A stretch of DNA of 64,000 nucleotides, from positions 10,796,872 to 10,860,871 of the forward strand of contig NC_079485.1 of NCBI RefSeq assembly GCF_026230105.1, read 5' to 3'. This document shows, piece after piece, positions 38,290-51,659 of this stretch. The translations under genes and the position numbers were made by a program. Position 1 is the stretch's first letter, and the number at the start of each line of letters is the position of its first letter. The notes beneath the pieces are model-generated. The model saw only the letters and a list, made by a program, of their open reading frames with translations, did not search any database and was not told the origin of the DNA. This stretch comes from Diorhabda sublineata. Its lineage: Eukaryota > Arthropoda > Insecta > Coleoptera > Chrysomelidae.

Positions 38290-39470
38290 CATTTATGTAG
38301 GGATATATTCGGATAACATAGTAGTAAGCGCAAGGAGGTCAGAAGTGAAATCTAGAGCTATATTTACAGGTTGGAGTGAGCCGGTTACATTATCTAGTAG
38401 AACAATTAATTGGTCGTAGTCCAGAATGAAAGGTGGCGAATGATTTTCGATGAACTCCTTGCAGGATATTGTTGATTGTTTCTTGCTCGATTTATTCTTT
38501 TTTAGTATTGGTTTTGGCTTAGGGAATAATTTTTCGGGCGTTATGTTATTATCGCTATCGGGTGTGGGGGTGTCTTCCATAGGCCTTTTGTTTGTGATTT
38601 TGGGAATATCTGTTGCATCCGTTTCTGCTTCCATATTCGTTGAAGTTGCGGGCGTCTCTTGATTAAGTGAAGAGTCTTCTGTTGTTGGATAAGAAGTCAA
38701 TTTTTGTGTATTGATGTTATTTGTTGACGAATATGGTGGAAGAGTTTGGATTTGGGTTTTAAGAAGAGTTTGGGAAGTCGAAAGCGGTTGAATATTTGAT
38801 GTTGAACTATATGTATTAGGTTCTGATTGGCTGGAGTTATTGATACATTGTGAGGCTATATGACCATCAGCTTTGCATTTGTAGCATGTTAGTCCATCTT
38901 TTTGGAGGAATACTCGGTAGTTGGTTTGTTCGAATTCAATCAGTATGGAGTCTGGAAGCTGTTGCGTATAGGGGCTTACGTAAATCTGTCTTCTGAAGCT
39001 TAGGATATGACTATACTCAGGTAATGTTGCACCGATTTTTAGAAACGTCATGGGAGAAACTGGATTTAGACCTAATTTTAATATTTCATCTGTTAGCAGT
39101 TGAAGAGGGATGGTTGGACTTACATTGGAAAGTATGATTCTATCAGCCGGAGTTATGAGTCGACGAGCTACTAGTTTTCGCCGTTGACGGTTATGGAGCC
39201 ATATTTGTTCATGAAGTTGTCAACAACTGATTTGTTTGCCAAGTACATACAGACACGATTGTTCGAAAGCCTTGATGAAAAAATAATAATTTTTGGTTGA
39301 ATGATTGATCTTAATGGGATAAGGTAGTCCTGTAATTTGGCATTGTTGATAGCGGAAAAAACGATTGCTTGTTGTTTGCTTGGAAAAACAGCTTGGTTAA
39401 CTGCTGATGAATAGCTTTTGATGACTGTTGTAGGAGTGTCTGACTGTGTATTATTGATTGAAGACATCAT
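38290..39470 (-). pseudogene. I-clade LINE ORF1 (gag-like) pseudogene
   Basis: The ORF1 protein packages the element RNA. One frame runs 39470-39171 (MMSSINNTQS..., RRM/gag-like with CMYLANKSVVDNF). A one-base frameshift near 39165-39175, just after VNGEN, shifts to LVARRLITPADRIILSNV and then the open frame 39051-38293. That part carries FRRQIYVSPYTQQLPDSILI and a single CCHC zinc knuckle, CYKCKADGHIASQC (about 38885-38845). A long Ser/Thr/Asn-rich low-complexity linker follows, then a basic KPKPILKKNKSSKK stretch, and a C-terminus of SEYIPT. The upstream frame 39633-39451 may be part of the same ORF or 5' UTR. Apart from the frameshift it is quite well preserved. Confidence 0.8.
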
Positions 39471-39659
39471 TGATATTTGATTTTATTTGGCCGGAATTTG
39501 GAATATGGCCCTGGCCGCTATTTGTAAATGGTAGCATGCGAAATTGGTTTGCTGCTTTTATAGGAGATGTACTAATCGAATTGACTGTGTTTATGATGTG
39601 TAATTCACTAAGTTTAGATAACTTGGAGAACAATATAAGTAAGTTGAACAGTTTCTGAA

Positions 39660-42600
39660 ACTACTTCTCACTGGACAAAACTGTGTTAATGGTCCGCCAC
39701 TGGTGAAAACCAGATTCTTTTACTATTCACAACACCGTAAAAACTGGTATACATTTAATTGCCCATCTAGACGACCGGTAAACAATCGATATTCACTCGT
39801 TGACAGCCCAAATAGGACTCCCAAATTGTGATATTGTGAGCTTAAAAACTGTTATTATATCTGGCTCTCGTTAATTGATTATAACAATTTGATTGGTGAA
39901 TAAGGAATGAAAACTAAGAATTAGACTTGTTACTGGCCGTCGTTCAAAAATATAAGTAGTATACTAATATAAACTACGTGTCTTGCAAAATCTCAAAATC
40001 GTCATCAAGTAATAAATATAGCCCCCAAAACAGATTTTTTTCGTCTGAAAATCATGGATTTCTGAAAAAATTTCAAATATTCTAAATTACTGGCGCGCTT
40101 TGATAACAATGGTTTCATTATAGGGTTTTAGAAACAATAGTGCAATGAACAATATCTCTTTATGTAAATCAAAACTTATTGAGTATATACTTAACAGTCA
40201 ATAAGTAGTAAGACTACTATGGCCTAACCGCTCAACAAGAGTCTCTAATAGTTCAAAATAATTCATTGAACGAGGTTCCTTTTAATTAACGTTTAATAAA
40301 CGGTTCTTGATGATTTCGAAAATTTGTAAGAAAGTATAAAAATATATATTTCTCATTGTAGTAACTTTTATAGTTAGACATTAAAGTTATACGAGATGTG
40401 ATTAAAAAAATACGGCGAATAAACTCGTATGTTTCATAACCTCTTTTATTGATACTACTAGACTAGATTGAAATATAAGCGGTTTGTATTTGTATTAACC
40501 ATTAACTATTGCATCCCGCGCTGGAAATGTATAATACCGTTCTCCTTACATTCCCATTGATGAATGCTATTATTGGAAACGGATTTAAGGATGCTAGTTA
40601 CCAGTTTTCGATCTTAGTTGACCTAAATACCTGGCCAAAGGTACTTGCAGTCTTGTTGCTTATGGAATTAGATGTTTTGGGTTTTTTTCCTTTTCTCCAC
40701 AAAAACTGCAATCCCCGGTGATTTTAATATTTATTGTCTCAATGGATATATTGAAATGACCCTTAAGGGACACTGTAAGTATGGTAAGTTGCTTCTTTTG
40801 TGTATGTGTAGGCAAAGAGTATTAAGTTTCAACTAGTTATGGTTTTACAATCTCCTACTATAGCCTACTATAGTTGAGATGTTTGCACTGCCTGTTGTTG
40901 AACATGTATCTTGAACAACGCATCCAATTTTGTTAAACGTCGGAAAAAAGTTCTACGAATGCAACCGTACGGGTCCGTGCAAAATATTTCAATACAATCT
41001 TTGCATTCAAACAATAAACTACGTAAGTTTCCTAGAATATTTGTGTTGATTATTATATTCATAAAGTAACTTGAAATTTATTTAATCATGGAATAACAAT
41101 ACTTGTCATTATTCTTAGCGAGATATAGAATGTATATTGTCCAATCAGATGAAAATTCTTGTAATAAGTCCACTTTTTTATAACATTCATTTCATTAATG
41201 TGGATCTTTTGATAAAATATTTTATGGGGTCATTTTTTGTTTCAAAGTGGATTGCGGTAGTAACACCGTTTTATTTCCAGACATAAACATTTTTTATTGT
41301 ACATTTTATGTTTACTCAAGTGAATAAGAAATTACCAGAATCATAAATACATAGAAATCGAATATAAGAGTAATGATTCATCGAATACCTTCAACTGTCC
41401 ATATTTAACGAGTGAGTGAAGATGCTGTAAGACAATAGAAAGCCAAAATATCAGGGTCTATATATTTTACAGACAATAAAATTTATTCAAAATTAAAGCC
41501 TATCAAATTATATAATTTTTTATGATGTCTAAAAGCACGTGAGAGGATTATTTGTAAAATGAAATCAACAGATTTGTAATTAATATTTTTGACAAATTAA
41601 TTATATGATATTCATTGCCCTAGATGTTACTTGAATACTTATATTTTTTTCTTTTTCACTTTTAGTATGGCATTAAACAAACTTTTTGCCTTGTAAATCA
41701 TATGGGTAGAAGTATAAAAAGAAACACGTTACATCAAGAACAATTTGTTAATCAAAAGGTCCAAATACGTTCCAAGTGAAAATAGATAGTTGCTTATTGA
41801 ACTTCATATTAAAAAAAATTGTGTGCCTCAAGGATATGTTAGTTGAAACAACAGAAGAAAAAATATTCCACCAGAGCTACGATCTATTTAATAATTCGAA
41901 ATGCTCTCATCTTTGATCTTCAATATCTCTGTAATGATAAATGAATAGAAAACAACGGCTTTCTGATTTACGAAGAATGCTAAATTGGGAATTTTTAATC
42001 TCCATACCGTACATCATTCATTTTTAAATAGAAATTATCATGAAATAGGGATATTTAACTCACACACTGCGTAGATTTGATTCATTCATTTGTACTGTTG
42101 TTTTAAATAACTTTGAATTTTACAAATCAGAGATACAGATTAAAAATTTCTCATTTCTCACCCACAATTCATTTACAGTTCTACAAGTAGAAAAATAGTT
42201 CCAACTATAAAAATGATGTTAACAAAACTCAGATAAAGCTTTCTGCAATCAATTATTTCTGTAATTTTAAATTGAGGTTATGTTAAAAGAAACATTATCC
42301 AATTTTATGGCTTTTGATGTGACGACTTAAAAATGCGTTATGAATATAATCTGTTGATAAGTGCCTATCCAAATGGTTTTTAAAGATGTTTACGTAATAT
42401 TTTCCACAGAATTAAGTATAAAACGTGTCTAGCAAAAGTTATTAAATATTGAAACATTCTTCATAAGCTAATAGGATGAACATATTCTACTAAAAGCATA
42501 TTGCGGGATTATGTAATATTGTGAATATATGAAAGAAGCTTAAATGAAAAGTCCTCTTCAATATAGAAGAGAGAGCACAAAAAATATATTTCTATTAGGA

Positions 42601-43560
42601 ATTTAGTTTTATAGGGGAAAGCACATTTGAAATTCAAGCAATTTGATAAATGAAATTGTAGAAATTTAATTGCATATCAATCAAAGAAAATATTTTTGTT
42701 TCTAAATTCAATTTTGTTTTACATATAATACTGCTTGTTTCAGAAAAAAATTACATTGCCAAAAAAATTATGTTTCAAATGTTGAAATGAGAAATCTCAC
42801 GATATATTTGGTAACTGCTCTATAAAATCCCAAAAATTACCATTTCATACTTAAAATGAAAAAAAATCAAAAGCTATGGAAATAACTTTTGAATTAATAC
42901 AAGTGTGCACTTTTCATTATGGAGAGTTTGATCTTTAATCTTACTGTGTAATATAGATTCAGCAGTATAGATCAGATGGGGAAATTTTTTCATCCGAATA
43001 TATCTCAAAGGTTTGCTGGATTTGATTAATGGAATGAGCATAGGTCCAAGTACACTAAAAATTATGAGAATATGATTCAATCACGCTACTAGAGAGTTTA
43101 TCTTTATTAATAGATCTTTTAATATATATATTTTTTTCCTGTTCTTGCCTAAATTACGTATTTTCTATATGTTGTCTCAACTTCAGCGAGATATGCGGGA
43201 TATAATAAAAAATATTATAGCCCATCACTTAAAAATGGAAAGTAATAATCTTAACTTCCATAAAATCTTAATCTCATCTTTGGATTTTAGCAAGGGGCGA
43301 CCCCAGCGTACTATCAAACATTACTCTGTACGCTGCTTGATGGCCATCATTTCGTTTTGTTTTAATTGCTCATCAAATTTTGATTACAGGAAGGATCTTT
43401 ATATCCTAACCAGTTATCGTTCACTTCTTGCATTTGTTTATGTTACTTTTTGACTCATACTATGTTTTAACTTGATAAAATTACCGTTCCCTGCGTTCTG
43501 ATAATTTCGACAATATGGGAAGTGTTTGTTCTTATAATCTTCTTTGGTGAGAAAATACTT
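39660..43560. other. AT-rich stretch without recognised genes
   Basis: Frames at 40509-40721, 40868-41062, 42874-43080 and 43145-43453 were read and show no family motif. The last could be a decayed upstream part of the adjoining Penelope-like element, but I cannot show it. Confidence 0.4.
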
Positions 43561-43576
43561 ATGTAAAATCTTTTCA

Positions 43577-44290
43577 AGATATCCAATTACAAAATTGTTC
43601 CCAATGACCCTACCACTTATCTGGAAAAGACAACAAAAAGCCTTAACAACTCTAAACTTTTTTCTGACATTAAAGCCAAACCCATACCTCGAGAAAAATC
43701 ATTCCATATTCCTCGTTTATACAATCTCCCGAAAATCTTTAAACCCGTCTTCCACTACGTCCATTGTCCGAGCATTCTATTGTCCCACCCAACTACTGGC
43801 CAAACATCCTGCTGAAAGTCAGCTAATTGCTGAACACTCCCAATTCTACGTCAAAAACTCACGCCATTTCATCGACCCACCCAAAGGTTTCAATATTTCT
43901 TTCACAGATATTCTGGTTATCTTTAATATTATCTCATTATTATCGATGAAACTCTTAGACACTAGTCATCACATTGCCCTAGATTATCTTTAGCTCATCA
44001 AATACTGTTTGTTCAACACCTACTTCATATTCCAAAGGAATTTCCACCGGCAACTCAAAAGTGCCCCCATGGCATCTCCTCTCTTACGTCAAAGCCAACA
44101 TTTTCATTGACCATTTTGGAAATAAATCAATATCCTCTTCTCCCCTCCAATCAAACTGTTGGCTACGATATGTTAATAAGACTCTTGGCATTTGGCCCCA
44201 TGGAAGAGATACTTTAGATTCCTTTTTGTTCTATCTAAATGGCGTACATCTCTGTATAAAGTTCACGATAGAGGTGTAGAAAGAATTGTT
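43577..44290 (+). pseudogene. Penelope-like element reverse transcriptase relic
   Basis: Penelope-like elements encode a telomerase-related RT followed by a GIY-YIG endonuclease. Three frames together give NDPTTYLEKTTKSLNNSKL and REKSFHIPRLYNLPKIFKP (the usual (P)RLYGLPKIHKP), 43590-43760. Next are VKNSRHFIDP and DILVIFNIISLL (43852-43950), where family members have SFDVVSLF, so the first catalytic Asp is Asn. Last come SYVKANIFIDHF and CWLRYVNKTLGIWPHGRDTL (44158-44215), then LNGVHLCIKFTIEV (to 44279). At 44169-44180 the invariant YVDD box is YVNK. Both catalytic sites are thus destroyed, and at least two frameshifts are present. The endonuclease is not attached; a Penelope-like C-terminal half lies 8.6 kb downstream. 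Confidence 0.82.
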
Positions 44291-45530
44291 TATCACTCCT
44301 CTGGCTAATATACTTCCCACGCGCGCCAAAGAAACAAGAACCGCCAATAGGTCCCCTATAATTACAAGATCAGGAGGCTAGCTCACTAGTTAGCTCAAGT
44401 TCAGCAGTGATAGTGTCCGCGGTGTTCTCGTTGGTAACCATATTACTTTTTATTTCTATTTCAATCATTTTGCATTTTTTTGCTTCAGCTTTTAATTTCT
44501 TGGTGAATTCCAAGAAGTAGGCAGACTGATGCCTTGGGATCGACCAAGAAAAGGGCGATTCGCTATGTGGAGTAGGCAGATTGAGATGAGTGGGTGCCAA
44601 AACGACGAGAATTGTTAAAATTCCAATGCAGTTTAACTCATTAATGTAGTTATTTTGATCATAATACTGACCCTGACCCTTTTGTGGGCAGATTTATAAA
44701 AAATCGGATTGTTTTATTATTAAATGGCAGCAAGTATTATTATTTATTAGACAATATCCAGTATAATAAGGGTGCTTCTCTTCGCTCTGATTAGCAATGA
44801 TGTAGTTATTCGATTTTACTCTTCAATCTCCAAACAAAATGGAAATAATTACCTTGCTTCATATAGCACTTAGAATCATGAAATGTGAATAGAAAAATTT
44901 TTAGGAAAATATAGAATTCAAATATATTATGCACAGATAAAAAAAGTTTGATATGAAAAGGACATTCTGGTCGTAACTATGTTGATAACTATACACCACG
45001 TGAACCGAATTTTGATGGAATCGACTATATTGGCTTTTATGAAGTGCGATTTGATGTTTGATGCGTCATTTAGCCGAAAAACTAATTGATGGAATTCAGA
45101 AGGGAATTTACATGCAGTACTCTTAATAATTTCAATTGTTCCGTCTATCTTTACAAAATGCAATATAAAGTATGGATTTTCTTAAGAATATGCGCCTATA
45201 GGTTTTTAGTCTAGTTTAAAACCGTGAAAAATAGAGTAAAAATATCAGCGATAGCACATTCGATCCGGAATCACCTCTAGAAAAATATTTTAAAACGATT
45301 TTGATGCAGTAAAACATTGTAATTGTTATTAACAAAATGAGATGAAAAAATGGTATCCAAATTTTCGTTAATAACTAGAAAAATATCAAGTTTATATTTA
45401 TTTTTTATTAGCTACTACATGTATTAGTTTATAAAAATACAGTATATTTTTCATTTTTTCGTATATTTTGTGACATATATAAATTATAGAGATACGAGTA
45501 CATCAATAAACCTAACCATATTTGTTATAA
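44291..45530. other. AT-rich spacer, nothing recognised
   Basis: The minus-strand frame 44370-44600 has no motif. Confidence 0.4.
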
Positions 45531-45584
45531 ATCGATTTGCATATATAAGGGGCCCGTTATAAGAAAAATGTGAGTAGTAAAATC

Positions 45585-45655
45585 TATCGATGAATGACCT
45601 CGTTACGTTTTTGGTGCGCACCTTATGATGCGCAACTTTCTAATTTGTCAGTGTC
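45585..45655 (+). promoter_or_regulatory. Candidate promoter region
   Basis: Within 70 bp are TATCGATG (45585-45592, one base off the insect DRE TATCGATA), the perfect palindrome GGTGCGCACC (45613-45622), TGCGCA (45629-45634) and TCAGTG (45648-45653, an arthropod initiator-like motif). CpG-bearing motifs are scarce elsewhere in this AT-rich window. The order would place transcription start near 45650, about 120 bp before the ATG of the candidate exon. Motif matches are direct; promoter function is inference. Confidence 0.35.
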
Positions 45656-45772
45656 GACATACTTATATTGCTGTTTTTATTATAAATATCAATAATTAAT
45701 ATTGTTTTTGTGAAGTTTTAATTTTTATCATTGTGTTCCGCTAAAGTGAACTGAAAGTATTTTCAAATAACT

Positions 45773-45831
45773 ATGGCAGAAAGAGGTGTAGATGATATTG
45801 CCGGAACATCTAACAAACACGTGGTTGCAAG
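45773..45831 (+). CDS. Candidate first coding exon of an unrecognised gene
   Basis: ATG at 45773 has A at -3 and G at +4. The frame MAERGVDDIAGTSNKHVVA runs 59 nt to GCAAG at 45831, followed immediately by GTACGT, a strong splice-donor sequence, and leaves 2 nt of the next codon. A motif-rich stretch of possible promoter lies 120-190 bp upstream. There is no stop between the start site and the donor. No domain can be recognised from 19 residues, and downstream exons are unknown. A pyrimidine-rich acceptor at 46920 is compatible in phase but gives a stop after 18 more codons. It could be a host gene beginning here and extending out of the window, or a transposon gene's first exon. Confidence 0.35.
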
Positions 45832-45839
45832 GTACGTTA

Positions 45840-48800
45840 TAATTCATGTATTATATGTATGAGCATGTGCAATTTGTATTTATTAAATATTTTAATAATT
45901 ATCGATGTAGTTCATATAAATATATATTTGAAAACAACACATAAAATTAGATAATCAACCCAATATGAATTATCGAGATTATTGACTATTGTAAAAAGTT
46001 TAATGTAAAGTATTTCGTCGATTAGTTATAATAAATGTATAAATGTATATGAAATGAATAAATTGAATAAATATATATTTATATATGTATATTATTTTCA
46101 TTAATTAACAAATTTACCCTTTTATACAGTATCAATCTTTTTTAAGTTAAATAAACTCTTTTTGCGTCTGGATTTTTTAATTGACAAGTCAACAATTACC
46201 GTATCGTATGATATTAGAAAGTTTTACGATTTTTTTTGCATTTTAATATATAGCTGTTTTTATATTTTTTGCTTCAGAAAAAAATATGACCTTAGTCAAT
46301 AATTTTTTTCTGCTACACTTTTTAAAAGTGTGAATTATGATTTTTAAAAGCAAAATTATTTCCTAACAATCTAAATATGAAAAAATCGGATTTAAGCAAT
46401 TAAAAATTCTTATTAAATCATAATTTTCTCTAGACAACAAAAAGGCAAGAAAATTTTCTAAGAATATCGAATATCGAATTTCTATATGTGTTTAAGACAA
46501 ATTAGGAGAAAAATTCATAACCTATGTTAATTACTGATATTTTTCAAAGTTAAAAAAGCCATAGCAAAATATTAATTGAAAAAAAAATTATGAATATTGT
46601 CTAGATTTTTAATTCTGCAATAGTTATAAGAAATCATAATTAAAAAAGTGATAAACTTTTATGAACATTCATAGCAGGATTTCATGATATATACCAAAAG
46701 GGCTCCACGAAGTTTGAAATTTATTTATAACTTTCGTCCCTTTATTTATGCTCACGAATATTAGGAGAATATTGGTTAGTTATCAATAATAATTTTTTGA
46801 AAAATACTGATTAAACATTTTTTTTACGGGGCTCGATTTATCCAAGTGTTAAGAAGTAACTAGAATTCTTTTGAAATTTTTAAAATAACATTCCATTATT
46901 TTTTTATAAACTCTCTTTAGCGGCGGCGCCTGCACACCGCAGCCACACAGAGGCCTATTTTTAACGTCAAATTAAAATTATAAATAATGGAGATAAAGTT
47001 CTAGTAGTTAGGACTTAAATAGTTTTCGAGTTATTAACGAAAATATAGATACAATTTTTTTAAACCTTATTTTGTAAATAAAAAATTGCAATTTTTGACT
47101 TGCACCAAAATCCTTCAAAACCATTTTTCTAGACTTGTTTTCGAATCGAATTTTTAGGACATTTATCTCTATTTTTCACGCTTTCGAACTTGTTGACCAG
47201 GCTATTTGATGCGGAATAAATTTTTCAGTTCACAGTCAAAGAAATATTCAGATATCAAATTCTTTTCGAAATTTAGTGGAATAATAGTTTTATGATGTAA
47301 GCTCTAATCTCGAAATGACTTCTAACAATTCACTTGCATTATCTGCCTTCATCTCACAAATTACTAACCAAGCTGAAACTATTACAGTGTTTATAGCACA
47401 CGGTATTAATATCACAATATAAACCTTTTGATATTCTGTTTTATGTGAATTTTGATCTTCGCATTGTATTACAGATTTTAATACCTTTAGGGGTGTATGA
47501 AAATGAGAAACAAGAGCATTTCACTAAATGACAAGAAGTTAAACGTATTATGGCTTTGATGTTAAATTTTTTAAAAAGACACCCCTCTAATAAAACGGTT
47601 TGTGTTTTACTGTCGAACCCAAGTTTAATGCCATTAAATTTTCAGCTGAGAACAACTAACTAACAACGTTTCGCTTTATTCACCTATTACGAGAAATTCA
47701 CTTGGCAAATAGACACACAAGATCGTAAAAGTCATTTAGCTGTGGTATTTACTGACTAAAGGTAGATAAGATATATGTTTCATATTGAACTATTGTCAGA
47801 TATTCCTTTGTTTACTGTTTTTAAGTCTTCGGTGGCATTCTCGATTTTTTACCTTCTTTTTTTTGATCTGCTCAATTCACATCGTTTAAACTATTATTCA
47901 TTCTATTATTTCTATTAATTCATAACTAGTATAAACCATGGGCATGCACGTATTTTGTTAATGTTTTACTACAAAAATTATCATTGTTATATTGTTATCA
48001 TTGAAGATATTCGAAGCTACTAGGCAACAGAAATTCTACTGCAAAAAATATGAGATAAATATTGGCCATGATTTCTATTACAACTATAGTTCGGTTAATC
48101 ACGATATAAATATTTTACAACGGAAGCTTTGGAATTTTTTGAGTTTGTGCTTATTACAAATCTTCCGACATTTTCTATCATTTCAATATTTATCATGATG
48201 AATTTCTATAATGACTTTATAGGATCTTCAACCTACATCTGCTTCCAGCATATCAATAAATTAATTTACGTAAATTTGATTTATTTTCATAATCTCCTTA
48301 TTGGTTTACTAGCTCTTCGAATATTTCTTGGAATTATCCATAATTTGATCTTCATTATTCATTATCATTTCATTTATATTTTTCTTTGTATTTGTTTGTT
48401 CATAACAAAACACTGTTTGGATTTTTGAGTACTTATTGGAAATGTTGTGGTTGGCATGGTAGTAATTTTTTATCTTGTGTCTAAGCTGGTTCTAAAACAC
48501 GTATTCTGTTACTTTTTCTAAATTCCATAATTTAGCTAAATACCGTTTGTTTCTTAATCATATTGTCTGAATATAAAATTTCTTCTTAAATTTCCATTCA
48601 TTAATTGAGATGTAAATTATTCAGTTAACATTCCGAACTTGTTATTCTATGTATTTAACCATAAAAAATAATTTATGAAAACTGATAATCTGTGGTTCTT
48701 AACCAGGGCAGTTAAGGTTTCAAATAACTTTTTCCTCGGAATACGGTCATAATTTTTTATTTTTGAACCGACTGAGGGGTAAGTCTATATTCCCATCTCT

Positions 48801-51558
48801 ACATTCAAGGTATTCAACAGTTTCCACCTCCATGGTATGAATAATTTTCAAATCTATTAGCTCACAATAAAAATATTTCGAAATACGAGTAATGAATAAG
48901 TGATAGCGAAATGAAATGTAAACAAAAAAATCGCAGATATCTATAATAATAGCAATAAATTGTTTCTCTATCTGGAACAGTAGTCATTAAGATAAGTGCA
49001 AGTCAATATAAAAACGTACCAGGACGTAGATATACGATCGAATTGAATTAATCACTTTTTTATTATATTTTTTTAGATAAAGACCCAATTTTGTCGAATC
49101 ATTTTTTTATTATTGTTGAATATTGAATATAGATTACTTGTTATCCGAACTCCAATAACTAGCTAGGAGTTTGGCGTGGTACCTAATAGGACTTTTCCGT
49201 AAATATAACCCGGTTTCAGGTAGACCAGCAATAAGTTGATTGCGGATTCTAACCCAGAACGAGATTTAGATTAAAATTTCTGAAAGTCGCTTTCAATTTT
49301 CGGTGAAAACTCCAAATTTAAAACATGATATACAAGATCTTAAGTTAGAAAAATTAGTAAGAAAGTTTGAGACGACGATAAAAATCGATTCTCTGTAGAT
49401 GAGAATTGACCTGTTTTAGCATTTTCTCATAGTAACAAAAACTTGTGTATCTTTGAAGGTTTTGGATGTGTTTTTTTTTAAATAAATAACTTTGTTATAA
49501 GATGGTTGAAAGAGAAGAGATATTAAAGAAAGATCGCGATGAAACGACAATAAATGGCGTTTGATTTATGACAAAAGTATTCAACAGTATAATCTATCAC
49601 ATATGTAATTGCATTCCATATATTGGTTTTCAGAATGTTGGAAGCATTACGCCAATTACATTTCGTTGCCTCCAGTTCATCGTATTTATACAATACTGTT
49701 AATATATGGTAGCTGTTTTTCAATATCCCCAAAAATTATGACAATACAGCTTAATATGTGGTTGTGACAGCGCACCAATTACGATAACAGCATAATATTT
49801 TTCACTTTTGTTAGGTTGTTTGCATATCCCATAATTTGAGAAATCTCCATTCAGTATAACAAACGGGTCATTAAATTCAATAAAAATGATGATGACCATT
49901 TGATGGAAAAGTACAGTAGCGGTGCACTATAATTTTCTGGTTTCTATACACAGCATAGAATCTTTTAATATAGAAATCTGCGTAACACAAGCTGCATATT
50001 TTTTTTGAAGTTGGTAATTTCTTCTTGGGCAGATTGTTTATTTAATTTGGAGTACCATGGTGTCTAAAGACAAAACATTTTTCGTCATCGCTTTCTTTGA
50101 ATGTCATTAACCCATGTTGGGTTGACGGGAAACTGAATAATATTGCGGTGACAATATTTTTTGGTATAGCTAGGTCTCATTTATGCACAATGTATAAAAC
50201 GAGACAACGTATTCTACCTTCTGGAACTTCAGACTTAAATGGGTCGCAATTTATAACTTTTTAGATGAAATGGCAGTATAAGGAAATATGAATATGTAAT
50301 TTAAATTAGAGATCTCTGAGCCAGACTCTGTCGAAAACATACCATATAGCAAAAACACGTTAATTTTGCTTTGTTGTGAACGAAATCCAAACTTATGTTA
50401 TTATTAAGTCTAGCTAAATAAATTATTTATAGAGTTTTTGACGTTGTTAGGAGCATGTTCATCAGTGTATAAGATTTCACGTCAATTGATGGTTTATCTC
50501 ATTCAGATACTAGTATAATTGTCCGTAATGGAAATTATCCAATTTTTAGAGCTGCGTTGAACAGCGAGAAAAAAAATTTAAAGTACAGTGAATCCTAGAA
50601 TGCTTTAATTGCCTTTCCAAATATTTCTTATATTGCAATTTTCTTTATTCAGCAGAGACATAAGTTCACTATGACCTTAGTTATCTATTATTTCCTGTCG
50701 TTTGATTGAGTGCTAAATATCAAAACCGTTTTTCTAATTCTATCAAATAATATATCGACTGCATCAAATACATTTCTTATTTCAAACATTATCAGTTTGC
50801 ATATGTTATGGAATGTACGTATTACAAAATATGTAAAAAGTTCTTCTGGAAATTCGGGAAATAAAGCTTATACTTATTATATTATTAAAGATAGCAGTAT
50901 CAAGATAAAAATTTAGCAAACTTTACCTCCAATGAAAATATGTGGAAACACCCTTTTCACTACACCAATGATGTTTATTGAATGTCTGATTATGTGAATT
51001 TGAGAAATAAGGCAAACAAATGAGCTAACTCGGACAACGAAAAGTAAAAAATAAATGACATAATATCCTGGTGTATAGAAACCTTCGGGATAACATATTA
51101 ATACTGTCCGAGGGAAATATTGAAATCAGAGGGTGCATATGTATTTTTAGATCGTTGTAATGAGTATAATTCTTCGTGGTATTTCCTGTAGGGCGGTTGA
51201 TTTGACAGGATATTGGGACACTAATCTCTGTCTACATACAATATACGGTTTATTACCCCATTCTTTGGCGAAAAAATTTTAATTGGAAGCCGCCATGTAC
51301 TGACTGGGGTTAAATGACAAAGTTTTATTGTGATCATCAAGACTTCATTTTTATCTGGTTCCAAAGTATCTAACAGTGAGCAAGTGATTGATTCCAATAA
51401 CCAATATCAAAAATAGTACTACACTCTTGAAGTTTATGTATATTAAAATATACTTAAATTGAGAGGTAAGTGGAAGGTGAGATTATGCTATATAAATAGG
51501 ATCATAACTTACATCTTCAATACATAATGCATTTTGTTAACACATCTTAATCTCTCGG

Positions 51559-51560
<2 letters not shown>
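45840..51560. other. AT-rich stretch without recognised genes
   Basis: This includes a short GC-rich island at 46921-46955 preceded by a splice-acceptor-like tract. Frames at 47992-48198, 48129-48428 and 50710-50916 are hydrophobic or AT-driven and show no motif. A GRPA-type string near 49220 recalls transposase linkers but could not be confirmed. Confidence 0.4.

Positions 51561-51620
<60 letters not shown>
51561..51620. repeat. (AT)30 microsatellite
   Basis: An uninterrupted 60-bp AT dinucleotide run, 39 bp left of the foldback element. Confidence 0.97.
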
Positions 51621-51623
<3 letters not shown>

Positions 51624-51659
51624 ATTGACACTGACAATTTGCGTATATATATTGATCAA

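Larger units (their letters stand above)
37206..39655 (-). mobile_element. I-clade-like LINE, internally deleted, about 2.4 kb
   Basis: Runs right to left: ORF1 (39655-38290), the first half of the endonuclease (38170-37838), then directly the end of RNase H and the C-terminal region (37838-37276), a short 3' UTR and a poly(A) tail of 10 (T-run 37206-37215 on the plus strand). Everything between, namely the rest of the endonuclease and the whole reverse transcriptase, is missing. The presence of RNase H and a long C-terminal Cys/His region places it near the I clade rather than Jockey. The 5' end is approximate; no target duplication was identified. It lies tail to tail with the R4-type relic, about 55 bp apart. 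Confidence 0.82.

Noticed and set aside
38450..38662. 70-codon plus-strand frame
   Set aside because: It is a shadow of the LINE ORF1 on the minus strand.
49140..49410. Possible Tc1-type HTH linker (SGRPAIS-like)
   Set aside because: Only one short string fits; no catalytic block follows in any frame.
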